Assembly: GCF_030066895.1 (NCBI RefSeq)
Contig: NZ_JASJAV010000011.1
Coordinates: forward strand, 1 to 64,000
Direction of reading: 5' to 3'
Source: Breoghania sp.
GTDB lineage: Bacteria > Pseudomonadota > Alphaproteobacteria > Rhizobiales > Stappiaceae
DNA length: 64,000 nucleotides
This document shows, in pieces, positions 47,718 to 58,006 of the stretch. The notes under the pieces were generated by a model, which was given only the letters and a program-made list of their open reading frames with translations, was not told where the DNA came from and made no database searches. How positions within the stretch are numbered: the stretch's first letter is position 1; each line of letters starts with the position of its first letter. Made by a program: the position numbers and the translations under genes.

Positions 47718-47793
47718 CCCGCCGTCATTGCCCGGCCTTCGGCGGGGGATGACGGTGGAGGGATTTACGCTGACGTGCGCGCTCAAACGAGGC

Positions 47794-47928
47794 GGCCCAT
47801 CCTTCGAGACGCCGTCTTGTTGCGACGGCTCCTCAGGATGACGTTGTGAATGTTGATGATTTCGCCGAAATAACAACACGATAACGTCATCCTGAGGAGG
47901 CTCGAAGAGCCGTCTCGAAGGATGGGCC
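47794..47928. repeat. Paired REP-like palindrome, copy 5
   Basis: Left arm ggcccatccttcgagacg through cctcaggatgacgtt; right arm ataacgtcatcctgagg through gtctcgaaggatgggcc. The outermost 17 bp are perfectly complementary. It lies between the convergent polyamine operon and dhaM. Confidence 0.88.
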
Positions 47929-48002
47929 ACGACTTTCAAATCCCCCGGCGCCGCAGATCATACAGCTTCGGCCGCAAGCTCCCGCACCGCCGCAGCGCTT
48001 TC

Positions 48003-50381
48003 CTATGTCAGCGCCTTCTTCGCCAGCGCCTCGCACTCCGCCCGGCTCAAGCCCTTCAGCATCAGCTTGAATTCCGCGACATCGGCCGCTGCCATGGAGA
48101 ACTCGTCGAGCCCCAGCCCCAGCAGAACGGGCACGGCCAGCTGATCGCCCGCCATCGCGCTGCACATGCCGATCCAGATACCGGCCTTGTGGGCCGCACC
48201 GATCGACCGGTCGATCATCGCCAGCACCGCCGGATCGAAGGGATCGCAGAGCTTCTGCACCTTCGGATTGGCTCGGTCCGACGCCATCACGTATTGCGTC
48301 AGATCGTTGGTGCCGATGGAGAAGAAATCGACGTGGGAAGCCAGCAGCGAGGCCCGTTCGGCCGCCGCTGGCACCTCGATCATGATGTCGACCTCTATTG
48401 CCTCATCGAAAGCCTGACCACGCTCCTTCAACCTCGCCTTGACCGTCTTCACCGCCGCCTTTCCGGCTGTCACTTCGGCAAGCGTGGAGACAAGCGGGAA
48501 CATGATCCGCACCGGACCGTGTGCGCTCGCCCTGAGGATTGCGGCCAACTGGCTCTCGAAGAGATCCGGCTCGTCCAGCGAATAGCGGATGCCTCGCCAG
48601 CCGAGATTGGGGTTCTCCTCGTCTGGCCGATCCATGTAGGCAACCGGCTTGTCGCCGCCGATATCGACGGTACGAACCGTGAGCGCGCCACCGTTCAGTC
48701 CTTCCACCATCTGCCGGTAGATATCGCATTGCTCGTCTTCCGACGGCGCCGTCTCGCGGCGCATGAACAGGAACTCGGTGCGTAACAGCCCGACTTCCTC
48801 CGCCCCGCTGTTTGCGACCGTCTCCAGCTCTTCCAGCAAGGCGAGATTGGCGGCCGCGCACACGCGCTCGCCGTCCTTCCTCACCGCCGGATCGTTCTTG
48901 ACGGCCTGGGCCTCGGCCCGGCGCGCCTCAAGCCGCTTGCGCTCTTCCTCGATCCTGTCAAGAAGATCCGCATCAGGCGCGACGGTGAGTTCCGCCTTGC
49001 CGCCGTCGATGAGCACATCCGTGCCGTCGGCAATGCCGGTGAGATCGATCCCGAGACCGAAGACCACCGGGATCGGCAGGCCACTTGCCAGAATGCCCGC
49101 ATGCGAGGTCTTGCCGCCATAGACCGAGGCGATGCCCAGCACCTTATCCGGATCGAGCGTCAGAACATCCGAAGGCCTGAGATCGTCAAAGGCCAGGATC
49201 GTCGCTTCCTGCGTATCCGTTCCCTCGCCCGCCTCACCATTGAGATGGCGCAGGACGCGAAGCCCGACGTCGATCACGTCCTCGCCGCGCGCCTTCAGGA
49301 TCGGATCGCCGAGCCCGCGATAGGTCTTCGACAGATCCTCCACCGCATCGCGCCAGAGTGCAGCGGCCGAAACACCGCGGTCGCGAATGCCGGTCTTCAC
49401 CGGCTCCAGAAGCGCGGGGTCCTGAAGAAACGCGATGTGCGCATCGAAAATCTTGCGGTCGTAAGCGGCAATGCCGTCACCCTTGGCATCGAGTGCCGCG
49501 CGAAGTTCGCTTTCCGCCGCCAACAGCGCGGCATGAAACCGTTCAATTTCGGCGTCCTTGTCCTCAACCGGCACCGCCTCAATTGCATCGGGCAACGCGC
49601 GGCGGATCTGGCGGATCGGCCCATGCGCAAAGCCCTTGGCGATCGTTACGCCCTGCAACGTGCCGCTGGTAAGCGTTTCAGACTCGGGCGTGGGTTCGGC
49701 TGCACTGGCCGCTTCCGGCTCTTCGTCCGGGACATCGGGCGCGCGCTCTGCCTCGCCGAAGTTGGAGGAGACGAGGTCTTTGATCACAGAAAAGAGATCC
49801 TCGGCCACGGACGGATCGGCGGTCACGCGAATGACGTCGTTGCCACCAACCTCCGACAGCATGACCCCATTGATGGATTTTGCGTTCGCCGCCGGTTTGG
49901 CCTTGGTCAGGTTGGTGAGGCTCACCGCCCCGTCGAAACAGTTGACGGTTTGCACGAAAAGCGCGGTCGGGCGAGCGTGAAACCCGTGCACGGTCTTGAT
50001 GCGGAAGGTGCGCGTGGCGCCCTCATCCGCCCCCGCCTCTGCGGCAGGTTCACCGGCACCGGCAGCCTCATCCACGAAGGCACGCGCGGTCGCGCGTGCC
50101 TTCGCAATCGTTGCGGCCATGTCGCCGCCAGAGGCAATCTGAACTGTGGCGGCGAGAACGCCTTCGACCAGCGGGGCCTCGGCGATCTGCACCTTTTCCC
50201 GCTCTTCGTCATCGAGCAGGTCGAGCGCCATTTCCGCATTCAGCGTGGCCGATCCGAGATCGGTGAAGATCAGCACGCCCTGATCGCTCATCACCTCATG
50301 GATCGCATCCATGATGCGGATCGCATCGGTGCCGAGCGGCGCGTACGGGCCGTCGATGCCGCCTGCCGCCGCGATGGGCAC
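48003..50381 (-). pseudogene. dhaM: DhaM-type PTS phosphotransferase fused to HPr and Enzyme I, N-terminus deleted
   Basis: The DhaK-DhaL kinase uses PTS-derived phosphate delivered by DhaM. The open frame of 792 codons shows a truncated EIIA-Man-like domain (IAAAGGIDGPYAPLGTDAI), an HPr domain with active His in VHGFHARPT near residue 132, and a full Enzyme I with active His in GGKTSHAGILASG and the C-terminal PEP-binding barrel. About the first 30-35 residues of DhaM, with the phosphorylated His (VSHS-type motif), are absent because a deletion joins this gene to the middle of dhaL. The EI half is otherwise undamaged. Confidence 0.85.
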
Positions 50382-50383
50382 GG

Positions 50384-50761
50384 GCCTACATCGGATTTGC
50401 CGCGCAACTTCACGCCGGCCACCACATCGTCGAAGAACTGCGCCGTCTCCTCGAAGCCGATTTCGCTCTTACCGATGAGAGGCTTAGAGGCCTGCAGGAA
50501 CATGGTGCCGTAGAGCGAACCGGCGGCGGCACCAACCTTGGAAATCAAGGCCATCGACACCGCCTTCAAAAGCGCCCCGATGTCATCGCCCTCGGGCAAC
50601 TTCTCGACCACAACCTTGTAGCCGCGGTCCATGTTGTTGCCGTGGTCGGCATCACCGATGGCTGAATCGAGTTCCGTCAGATAGCTGCGGTTCTCGGCCA
50701 TCACTTCCGCCGTCTTCTCGATCCACTTGCGAACGGTGGCACCGGTAAGCACTTCCGTCAT
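50384..50761 (-). pseudogene. dhaL: Dihydroxyacetone kinase ADP-binding subunit DhaL, C-terminus deleted
   Basis: DhaL carries the nucleotide that relays phosphate to dihydroxyacetone. The start MTEVLTGATVRKWIE and the metal-ADP loop DSAIGDADHGNNMDRG (about residues 32-47) are intact, as is GAAAGSLYGTMF. The protein should be about 210 residues but stops matching after RGKSDV (about 125), where the conserved GDKTMVD block should follow. Instead the sequence runs into dhaM. Roughly 80 codons of dhaL and 30 or more of dhaM are missing. It starts 4 bp after the dhaK stop. Confidence 0.85.
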
Positions 50762-50765
50762 CAAT

Positions 50766-51827
50766 TCACACTCCCCAACGCAGCGCCGGCGTGTTGACGG
50801 GAGCGTCGTAGAGACGGAGCAGTTCGTCGTCCACCTTCAGAAACGTGATCGACATGCCAGCCATTTCCAGCGACGTGATGTAGTTGCCGACAAGATTGCG
50901 GACGATCTTCACGCCATGACCCCCGGCCAATTCGGCCAGCTTGTTGTACACCGTATAGAGTTCCGACACGGGCGTGCCGCCCATGCCATTCACCAGAGCG
51001 ATCATTTCATCGCCCTTTTCAAATGTGATGTCTTTGACCTCGGTGTCCACCCAGTCGCCCTTTTCCACATCCCATTTGGACAATTGCCGCGTATAGGCCT
51101 CGTCCTCGAAAATGTGCTTGCGCAGGGTCTCGGTGATCCCGTCGGCCGACTTGATCTTGGTGCGCTCCACCCCCGGTTCGCCGTGAATGCCGATGCCGAT
51201 CTCGTCTTCGGCGAGTTCGAAGCTCGGCGTACCGTTTTGCGGCGTTGTGCAGGGCGTCAGCGCCATACCCATGGACTTGCCGTGGATGTTCACCTTCTTG
51301 CAAAGGGCGGCGAGCTTGTCGAGGTCGTAGCCTTCAAGCGATGCGCCGCCGCAGATTTTCTCCGCAAACACCGTCGTGCCCAGACCGCGACGCCCGGCCG
51401 TGTAGAGCGAATCCTTCAGCGCCACGTCGTCGTCGATGATGATGTTGTGGACCTCGATGCCATCGTCGCGCAACATGTCGGCGGCCATCTGGAAGTTCAT
51501 GACATCGCCGGTGTAGTTCTTGACGATCTGCAGGATACCCTTGCCGCCATTGACCGCCTTACCCGCCTCGTACATCTGATCGGGTGTGGGCGAGGTGAAG
51601 ACCGATACCGGGCAGGCAGCATCCAGCATGCCATAGCCGACGAACCCGCCGTGCAGCGGTTCGTGGCCCGATCCACCGCCCGACATGACCGCCACGCGAC
51701 CCGAAATGCCGCCTGCCACGGACATGAAATTGGGATCGAAATGAACCTCGACCTCCGAATGAGCGGCTCCGAACCCTTTCAATTGTTCAACGACGACGTC
51801 CTCGGCGTTATTGATGAGCTTTTTCAT
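50766..51827 (-). CDS. dhaK: PTS-dependent dihydroxyacetone kinase, substrate-binding subunit
   Basis: DhaK binds dihydroxyacetone covalently through a His and is phosphorylated via DhaL-ADP. The protein is intact at about 353 residues. [16 protein letters not shown] near residue 50 and the substrate-binding His in GIGIHGEPG near 220 are in place. The ATG at 51827 is chosen because aggag lies 8 nt upstream, two codons inside the track start. It sits between glpF and dhaL in a glycerol/dihydroxyacetone operon. It is the only undamaged gene of the set, but cannot work without DhaL and DhaM. Confidence 0.93.
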   Translation of the reverse strand: MKKLINNAEDVVVEQLKGFGAAHSEVEVHFDPNFMSVAGGISGRVAVMSGGGSGHEPLHGGFVGYGMLDAACPVSVFTSPTPDQMYEAGKAVNGGKGILQIVKNYTGDVMNFQMAADMLRDDGIEVHNIIIDDDVALKDSLYTAGRRGLGTTVFAEKICGGASLEGYDLDKLAALCKKVNIHGKSMGMALTPCTTPQNGTPSFELAEDEIGIGIHGEPGVERTKIKSADGITETLRKHIFEDEAYTRQLSKWDVEKGDWVDTEVKDITFEKGDEMIALVNGMGGTPVSELYTVYNKLAELAGGHGVKIVRNLVGNYITSLEMAGMSITFLKVDDELLRLYDAPVNTPALRWGV

Positions 51828-51838
51828 CTGCACTTCTC

Positions 51839-52673
51839 CTAATCTGACGTTTCGCCCGCGTCATAGGCTTCGAACACGGACTTGTAGTAACCGTGATAGA
51901 ACGCACCGGCGACGAGGCCGCCGATGATCGTGGAGACGGTGGGAATCCACCAGCCACCACGCGGACCGGGCAACGCGATTTCCCCCCAGCCGAACAAGTA
52001 GGACATGATCCGCGGACCGAGGTCGCGTGCCGGGTTCATCGCCGTCATGGAGATCGGCGCCTCGTAAGCCACGAGAGCTGCAACGAGAAGACCGATGAAG
52101 AACGGAACCAGATTGGCCGACGGGGCCGCCGTATTGTGGGGATCGGTCAGATAGAGAACGCCGAACACCAGAATTGCCGTGGTGAAGGCCTCCGACAGGA
52201 ACCATTTCGTCAGAGAGACCTGGGCAAACACTTCCGGTGTTGATCCGAAGAAAGCGGGGTTGGGCGCATAGGTACCGAAACCCATGGCGGAAAGCTGACT
52301 ACCGGACTGACCGCGAATGATCTCCTTGCCAGCCTCGAATACCGCGATGATGTCCGCGTAGAACCAGTAGATCGCTGCAGCCGCCAGCATGGCGCAAATG
52401 AACTGAGCGATGATGTAGGGAGCAACCTTCGACCAGGGGAACCCCATGAAGACCGCCATCGTGATGGTCACTGCGGGGTTGATGTGGCCCGCCGGTCATC
52501 TTGGCCGACACATAGACGCCGAAAGCGACGCCCAGAGCAAACATCATGGAAACAGGCCAGAGGCTGAGCCATCCGGTCCATACCGACACGGCGACGGATC
52601 CAACACCGAACAGTACGAGGATGAACGTGCCGAGTCCCTCGGCAGCCATCTCGCATGCTATCCCTCGCTTCAT
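51839..52673 (-). pseudogene. glpF: Glycerol facilitator (aquaglyceroporin), one frameshift
   Basis: A six-helix MIP channel. Both pore motifs are present: GHINPAVT, split by the frameshift near 52490, and MNPARDLGPR. The start MKRGIACEMAAEGLGTFILV at 52673 is preceded by gggagg. The N-terminal part reads to AKMTGG; one base too many near 52490 then shifts the frame, and ITMAVFMGFPWSKVAP continues to 51839. The Asp after NPAR marks a glycerol-type rather than water-type channel. It heads the glpF-dhaK-dhaL-dhaM operon, so glycerol or dihydroxyacetone uptake is the likely role. Confidence 0.87.
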
Positions 52674-53698
52674 TGCTGGACCTCCCATAGTTCGTTGGTA
52701 TCAGCGTCGGCATGGCGTTACCGCCACCCTTTCGACGAAGCGAACACGAAGCCATATGCTGACTCGGGTGGATACCAACTCGGGCAGATACGGAACTTCG
52801 TCGCGGGCCTGTCTCGACTACCGGCGCGACAAGGAGCCCATCATAACTCTCGGTCATGGGCAAAAGACCCTTCTGCGACATTCCGTTGCGTTACGTCAAA
52901 CACGGCAGAATTCCGCCATCCGGGTAGAGCAACACAAATATTGACGTTGGGTCACTTTTTGTATCTAGCATTTATTTAAAAGAATTTTTACGCAACGTCA
53001 TTTCTGACCATATACTTCCGCACGCCCACTGCTTGAGAGAACGGACGCCCATTTGGTCCTTGAAAGACGGGTCCAGACGCCCCCACCCCTCCGCTGACGG
53101 CAGCCTTACCGGGCGCGGAGCCCCGCGTACAATTAAGACGATAAATGATTCCAGATCGGGAATAATATTAATATATAAAAATATATTTCTATGTTTTATC
53201 GCCTTGATCTATATGTTTTATTTCGAAGAAAGAGAAGTTGTCTCAAGTTTTTCAGGCTTTTAAATTTAGCTTTATAACTCATACAGTTACGGACATATCA
53301 ACGGAAGATTTATGACATCTCGTCGCAGCGGCTGTTGAATTTGAGATTCCGGCTGTTACCCTCCACCGCATCCTAGGCTAGAGAGCAGATCAAGGCGTCC
53401 ATCCAAAGCTTCATCTTGAAGCAGCGCCTTGACGGGTCGGCCAGCGGCGTCGGCCGGGCGCTTCGCGCAACCCCTTGCGAACGCGCACCGCGTGCTCTCA
53501 TCGCCATCCCGTCCGGTCCACCCCGTCGACGTGTCCGTCGGCTTTCGGGCGATTTCGTGCGCATTACGGCGCCTTACCGGCCGGACGCGAACAGGACGAC
53601 ATCCCCGTTCAATCCGCCGGCGTCGTCGGCGGGCGGGAGACATGTGTTCCCCGCCGATGTCAAGCGCAAAGCGAAGTTCGAAAGAGGAGGCTTCCCAC
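52674..53698. other. Long intergenic region without a recognisable gene
   Basis: About 1 kb between divergent glpF and the betaine methyltransferase. It has an AT-rich core (53130-53300, with runs such as aatattaatatataaaaata) flanked by GC-rich sequence whose small frames lack family features. A minus-strand frame at 53356-53706 is Arg-rich and looks like noise. Promoters for both genes must be here. A decayed gene cannot be excluded. Confidence 0.4.
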
Positions 53699-55212
53699 AT
53701 GCGCACAGCGTATCACTCGCAAAACGCTGAACTGGAACTGGACGAACAGACCTACGGCCAGGATCCGACCGCCGACTGAAAGATCGACCTTTACCGGGGC
53801 GAATACATCATGTCCTTCGTGGAGAAGTGGGACGAACTGATCGACTGGGACGCGCGCGCTGAAAGCGAAGGCCAGTTCTTCGTCGACGTGTTGCGGGCGC
53901 GCGGCAAGGAGACGGTCCTCGACGTGGCCACGGGCACCGGTTTCCATTCCGTGCGCCTGACCCGTTCCGGTTTCAACGTGACCTCGGCCGACGGGTCCGC
54001 CACCTTGCTCGCCAAGGCTTTCGAGAACGGTCAGAAGCGCGGCATGATTCTGAAGACGGTGCAGGCCGACTGGCGCTGGCTGAACCGCGACATCCAAGGT
54101 AAGTACGACGCCATCATCTGCCTCAGCAATTCCTTCGCGCACCTGCACGAGGGAAAGGACCGCCGCCGCGCGCTGGCGGAGTTCTACGCCGCACTGAAGC
54201 ATGACGGCATCCTGATCATCGACCAGCGCAACTACGATGCGATGTTCGATCATGGCTTCTCCTCCAAGCACAAATATTACTATGCCGTGGACAAGGTGAC
54301 CACTGAGCCGGAATTCATCGACGAAGGCTTCGCCCGCTTCAAATACAGCTTTCCCGACGGATCAGAGTACACGCTCAATATGTGCCCGATCCGCAAGAAC
54401 GACATGCGCCGCCTTCTCTCCGAAGCAGGCTTCGAGCGCATACGCACCTATGGCCATTTCCAGGAAACCTATGCAGAGGAAGATCCCGATTTTTTCATTC
54501 ACATCGCGGAGAAATCGAGCCTGCATCTGGTGCGCTGGGGCGGAGGAACGACCGCGGAGGGCGAAAGCGATATCCGCGAAGTTGGCCGAGAGCTACTATG
54601 ACAGCGACGACGCTGACACCTTCTACAGCCTCGTCTGGGGCGGTCAGGATCTCCACGTCGGCATCTACGACACGACGAAGGACATCCGCACGGCCTCCGA
54701 TCTGACCATCGATGAGATGGTGAAGATGCTGCCGAAGCTCGGTGACGACACGACCATCCTCGACATCGGGTCGGGCTATGGCGGTGCCATGCGCAAGGTG
54801 ATCGGCGAGAACGGCGGCTCGGCCGTCTGCCTGAACATCTCCAAGTTTCAGAACGACACCAACCGTCACCGCAACCGCCAGAAGGGCTTTGCCGACAGGA
54901 TCCGCGTCGTCCACGGCGTCTTCGAGGACATTCCGGAAAAGCCGGCAAAAGCCTGGGCTCGCCGCGCTTCTACCGCGAGGCCGCCGAGGCGCTGGGCTTT
55001 GAAACGGTGGAACAGCGCGACATGGTCGGCCAGCTTGGCACCCACTACTTCCGGGTTCGCGAGGAACTGCTGTCGAACTACGACAAGCTGCGCAGCGAAG
55101 GCGCATCAGCCGAGTATCTCGACAAGATGGCCGCCGGGCTCCAGAGCTGGGTGGATGCGGCCGATGCCGGAAATCTTGCCGGAGCATCCAGCTCTTCCGC
55201 AAGCCGGACTGA
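53699..55212 (+). pseudogene. Fused glycine/sarcosine and sarcosine/dimethylglycine N-methyltransferase (betaine synthesis), disrupted
   Basis: The first half is glycine-sarcosine methyltransferase: FVEKWDELIDWDARAESEGQFF, SAM motif VLDVATGTGFHSVRL. The second half is sarcosine-dimethylglycine methyltransferase: YYDSDDADTFYSLVWGGQDLHVGIY, SAM motif ILDIGSGYGGAM. They are joined by about 15 codons without an independent start, as in the fused halophile enzymes. The ATG at 53699 follows aagaggagg. TGA at 53777-53779 replaces Trp before KIDLYRGEY. Frame changes lie near 54590 and 55185. About 70 codons are missing near 54945, where FEDIPE jumps to LGSPRFYREAAEALGFE. The end LFRKPD at 55212 is the family C-terminus. 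Confidence 0.85.
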
Positions 55213-55266
55213 TCGACGAGCGGACGAACACGGGAGGCGCGGGAAACCGCGCTTTCCCCTTGCCAC

Positions 55267-56145
55267 CTACTGGTGGGGCATGTGTGCCGCAACCGCGAAG
55301 ATCATCACGAGCCCCAGCAGCACGATCAGGATCGAGTAGGCAAATGGCGCCTTGGCAAGAAGCTCATCGAGCCACGGCGCCCGACGGGTCGCAAAGCGGA
55401 TCCCCACCACACTAACCACACCGACGGCGACCAGAACCGCCGCCAGCCCGATGCTGAACGCACTCACCAGCGTCAGCCCGAGCGCCATCTTCTTGAGCTG
55501 CAGGCATAGCAGCAGCACCGTGATGGCCGCCGGACACGGGATCAACCCACCCGACAATCCGAAAAAGACGGTCTGAAGAGTTGAGGTCCGACCGTCGCCG
55601 ACCCACGCCTCGAGTTCCCGCGCATGAGCGCGGGCATGCGCATCGCCGGAAATGTGATGGTCATGCGCATCATGGTGATGACTGTGAGGGACGGCGTACT
55701 CATGATCATGATCATGATCATGCGCATGGACGGCCGCGTGTTCATGACCATGAGAATGGCCGTGATGGTGATGATCCCGCGCGCGCAGTTCGGCTTTCGC
55801 CCGCGGTTGCCACCACGCCTGAGTAAACACCCACACCCCGATCGCAACGATGATCCCGCCGGATACGATCATCAGCACGGGTTCCAGATCCTCGCCGATC
55901 AGCTCGTTCCCGTATTTCAGCCCGAGAATGGCCAGCACGCAGACGATGGTGACATGCGAGGTCGCGGTGAAGAGACCGAGCAACATGGCCTGTGACACCG
56001 TCCCCTTGATGGCGATGATGTAGGCCGCCATCATGGTCTTGGAATGGTCCGGCTCTAGCCCGTGCAGCGCGCCGAGCACGAACGCCATGGCGAAGAGCAA
56101 GACCGGATTGGCGCTGCCGCGCGTGATCGCTTCGCTCAGATCCAT
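55267..56145 (-). CDS. rcnA: Nickel/cobalt efflux permease RcnA type
   Basis: An intact 292-residue membrane protein. The HX4D-like motif HGLEPDHSK in the first helix region is typical of the NiCoT/RcnA family. The large central loop is extremely His-rich (DHHHHGHSHGHEHAAVHAH and further), as in RcnA. Late helices (GGLIPCPAAITVLLLCLQ) complete the fold. It exports nickel and cobalt from the cytosol. It lies 15 bp after rcnR on the same strand, forming a metal-induced operon, and downstream of the metal importer operon. Confidence 0.9.
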   Translation of the reverse strand: MDLSEAITRGSANPVLLFAMAFVLGALHGLEPDHSKTMMAAYIIAIKGTVSQAMLLGLFTATSHVTIVCVLAILGLKYGNELIGEDLEPVLMIVSGGIIVAIGVWVFTQAWWQPRAKAELRARDHHHHGHSHGHEHAAVHAHDHDHDHEYAVPHSHHHDAHDHHISGDAHARAHARELEAWVGDGRTSTLQTVFFGLSGGLIPCPAAITVLLLCLQLKKMALGLTLVSAFSIGLAAVLVAVGVVSVVGIRFATRRAPWLDELLAKAPFAYSILIVLLGLVMIFAVAAHMPHQ

Positions 56146-56160
56146 AAGCCTCCCCCACCT

Positions 56161-56424
56161 TCACAGATACTTCGAGATTTCCTTGAATTCAGCCACGAGA
56201 TCGGCCCGATCCGCGCCCTCCCCGGCGCTGCCTTCAAGGCAATGGTCGATGTGATCGTGGATGAAGGCGCGCTTGGCCTGTTCGATGGCGCGCGAGACCG
56301 CATGCAACTGCTGGGCGACGTCGACGCAAGGACGTTCCGCCTCGATCATCGCAATGGTCTTGGTCAGATGGCCGGACGCCCGTTTTAGGCGCTTGACGAT
56401 GTCATCGTGCGTGGCGTGTTTCAT
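56161..56424 (-). CDS. rcnR: Metal-sensing repressor of the CsoR/RcnR/FrmR family
   Basis: An intact 87-residue helical repressor. Candidate ligands fit RcnR: His3 (MKHATHDD), Cys33 (AERPCVDVAQQLHAV) and the His cluster 56-61 (FIHDHIDH). Pairing with rcnA indicates nickel/cobalt sensing rather than copper or formaldehyde. RcnR-type tetramers release DNA when metal is bound. An inverted repeat with C/G tracts (tatccc-N7-gggata) lies directly before its start codon. Confidence 0.9.
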   Translation of the reverse strand: MKHATHDDIVKRLKRASGHLTKTIAMIEAERPCVDVAQQLHAVSRAIEQAKRAFIHDHIDHCLEGSAGEGADRADLVAEFKEISKYL

Positions 56425-56434
56425 ATGGCTATCC

Positions 56435-56453
56435 TATCCCCTGAGATGGGATA
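56435..56453. promoter_or_regulatory. Probable RcnR operator
   Basis: tatccc-ctgagat-gggata is a perfect 6-bp inverted repeat with a G/C tract, 11 bp before the rcnR ATG. RcnR/CsoR sites are dyads around G tracts, so this fits autoregulation of rcnRA. Confidence 0.65.
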
Positions 56454-56550
56454 AGAGAAGAGCCATTTCACAACGCTTTGGTCGAAGTCCTGAACGACGA
56501 ATGCACATAGAAGGCCTGTGACCGGAATTGTTTGGTGGCCGCGGCCCGCA

Positions 56551-57225
56551 TCAGGCGATCGGCTGCAAAACGCCGCCCGTCATGTGGAGGGCACGGGTGC
56601 CGAGGTTCTCTCTGAAATCCGCATCGTGCGAGACGATGACCATCGCCTGCGGCAGGTCTTTCAGGATTTCCCGCAAGCGCGCCTCGTTGCGTTCGTCCAG
56701 CGCATTGGTCGGCTCGTCGAGCAACAGCACCTGCGGATCCATGGCAAGAACGGAGGTCAGACTAACCAGCCGCTTTTCACCGCCCAACAGCTTGTAGGTG
56801 ATCCGGTCACGCAGATAGGCAAGATCGAGCTGGTCCAGCACCCGATTGACGATGGCACGCGCCTCATCCTTGCTCTTGCCGAGATTGAGCGGGCCGAAGG
56901 CGATGTCCTCGGCCACCGTCGGGCAGAAGAGCTGGTCGTCGGGATCCTGAAACACGAAGCCCGCCTGGCACCGCACCTCGTGGAAATCCTCTTCCCGCAC
57001 CCGTTCCTTTCCAAAGGCGAGGGTGCGGCCGCTATCCGGCCTTAACAGGCCGACGATCAGCTTGAGCATCGTGCTCTTGCCCGCCCCATTATAACCGGAG
57101 ATGCAGACCCGTCCCCCCGCAGACACGGTGAGCGCGGCGCCGTTCAGGACCGGCGAATGACCGGGATAGGAAAACCGGATATCGGTAAGCTCAATAAGCC
57201 GCGCCAGGCGCGACCTCCAATACAA
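56551..57225 (-). CDS. cbiO: ECF-type cobalt/nickel importer, ATP-binding subunit
   Basis: A single ABC cassette of about 225 residues powering the importer. Walker A SGYNGAGKSTMLKLI, Q-loop VFQDPDDQLF (typical of CbiO), signature LLGGEKRLVSL (SGG replaced by LGG) and Walker B LLLDEPTNALDE are visible. The start is unclear: no ATG precedes IELTDIRFSYPG after cbiQ ends, and the TTG at 57225 inside the cbiQ 3' end is used here. A lost or unusual start codon is possible. It is the last gene of the operon. Confidence 0.82.
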   Translation of the reverse strand: MYWRSRLARLIELTDIRFSYPGHSPVLNGAALTVSAGGRVCISGYNGAGKSTMLKLIVGLLRPDSGRTLAFGKERVREEDFHEVRCQAGFVFQDPDDQLFCPTVAEDIAFGPLNLGKSKDEARAIVNRVLDQLDLAYLRDRITYKLLGGEKRLVSLTSVLAMDPQVLLLDEPTNALDERNEARLREILKDLPQAMVIVSHDADFRENLGTRALHMTGGVLQPIA

Positions 57226-57988
57226 ACAGCAAAAGCACGACGCCCAGAGCCAGCGCCGCAAAAACACAGTCCGCGCGGCAAAAGCGCGGATCATCGACAA
57301 GATGGATGGTGCCGTTGAACCCGCGACAGCGCATCGCCGCGAAAATGTGTTCGGACCGGTCGACGGAGCGCACCAGCATCATGCCGACGAGATAGCCGAG
57401 CGAACGGTAGGTGTGCATACGGTTGGTAAGACGAAATCCCCGCGCCTTCATGGCGGCCCGCATGCGCCCGTATTCCTGATGGAGCACCGCAATGTAGCGC
57501 ACGGTGAACATCAGCAGATGCACCAGCGTTTCAGGCACCTTGAGCCGGTAAAAGCCATGGCCCAGCGCCACCGGTTCCATCGTGCCGACCAGGACCATCA
57601 GCATCAGAATCACAGCATTCGCCTTCAGCCCGATCATGACCGCTTTCAGGATCCCTTCCAGACTGACGCCGAACCCGAAGACCTGAAAGATCGACTCCCC
57701 CGGCACGGTGAAGGGCAGCAGCACCAGCATGAAAATGATGAAGCCGTCCATCGCCGCCATCCGGTGCAGGGTATTGCGCCAGGCAAGCCGTATCAGCGAC
57801 AGGGCAAGGAGTGAGACGACCAGGGCCGCGACAAGCGCGGTTAGTTTGTCGAGCGACACAACCGCGATGGAGAAGACGGCAGCGGCCATGATCCGGCTGC
57901 GCGGATCGAGCGTCTCCAGCAGACTGGAGACGACCTCCGGTTCCGGTCCAGATAATTGTCGCTGATCGGCGGAGAGGATGTGTCCCAT
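57191..57988 (-). CDS. cbiQ: ECF-type cobalt/nickel importer, transmembrane coupling subunit
   Basis: CbiQ is the T component linking the ATPase to the substrate-binding membrane protein. The intact 265-residue protein has several hydrophobic helices and the Ala-Arg-Gly coupling helices visible as RMRAAMKARGF and FAAMRCRGFNGT. It starts 18 bp after the upstream NikL-like gene and overlaps the apparent cbiO start. Its neighbours indicate a NikKMLQO-type architecture. Confidence 0.9.
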   Translation of the reverse strand: MGHILSADQRQLSGPEPEVVSSLLETLDPRSRIMAAAVFSIAVVSLDKLTALVAALVVSLLALSLIRLAWRNTLHRMAAMDGFIIFMLVLLPFTVPGESIFQVFGFGVSLEGILKAVMIGLKANAVILMLMVLVGTMEPVALGHGFYRLKVPETLVHLLMFTVRYIAVLHQEYGRMRAAMKARGFRLTNRMHTYRSLGYLVGMMLVRSVDRSEHIFAAMRCRGFNGTIHLVDDPRFCRADCVFAALALGVVLLLFVLEVAPGAAY

Positions 57989-58006
57989 GGATCGACCTTT
58001 CGGCGC

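Noticed and set aside
49101-51842. Plus-strand ORFs of 470 and 371 codons opposite dhaM, dhaL and dhaK
   Set aside because: Antisense shadows of recognised enzymes, with no domain motifs and no ribosome-binding sites.
53356-53706. 116-codon minus-strand ORF in the 1-kb gap
   Set aside because: Arg-rich composition, no motifs, overlaps the methyltransferase ribosome-binding site.
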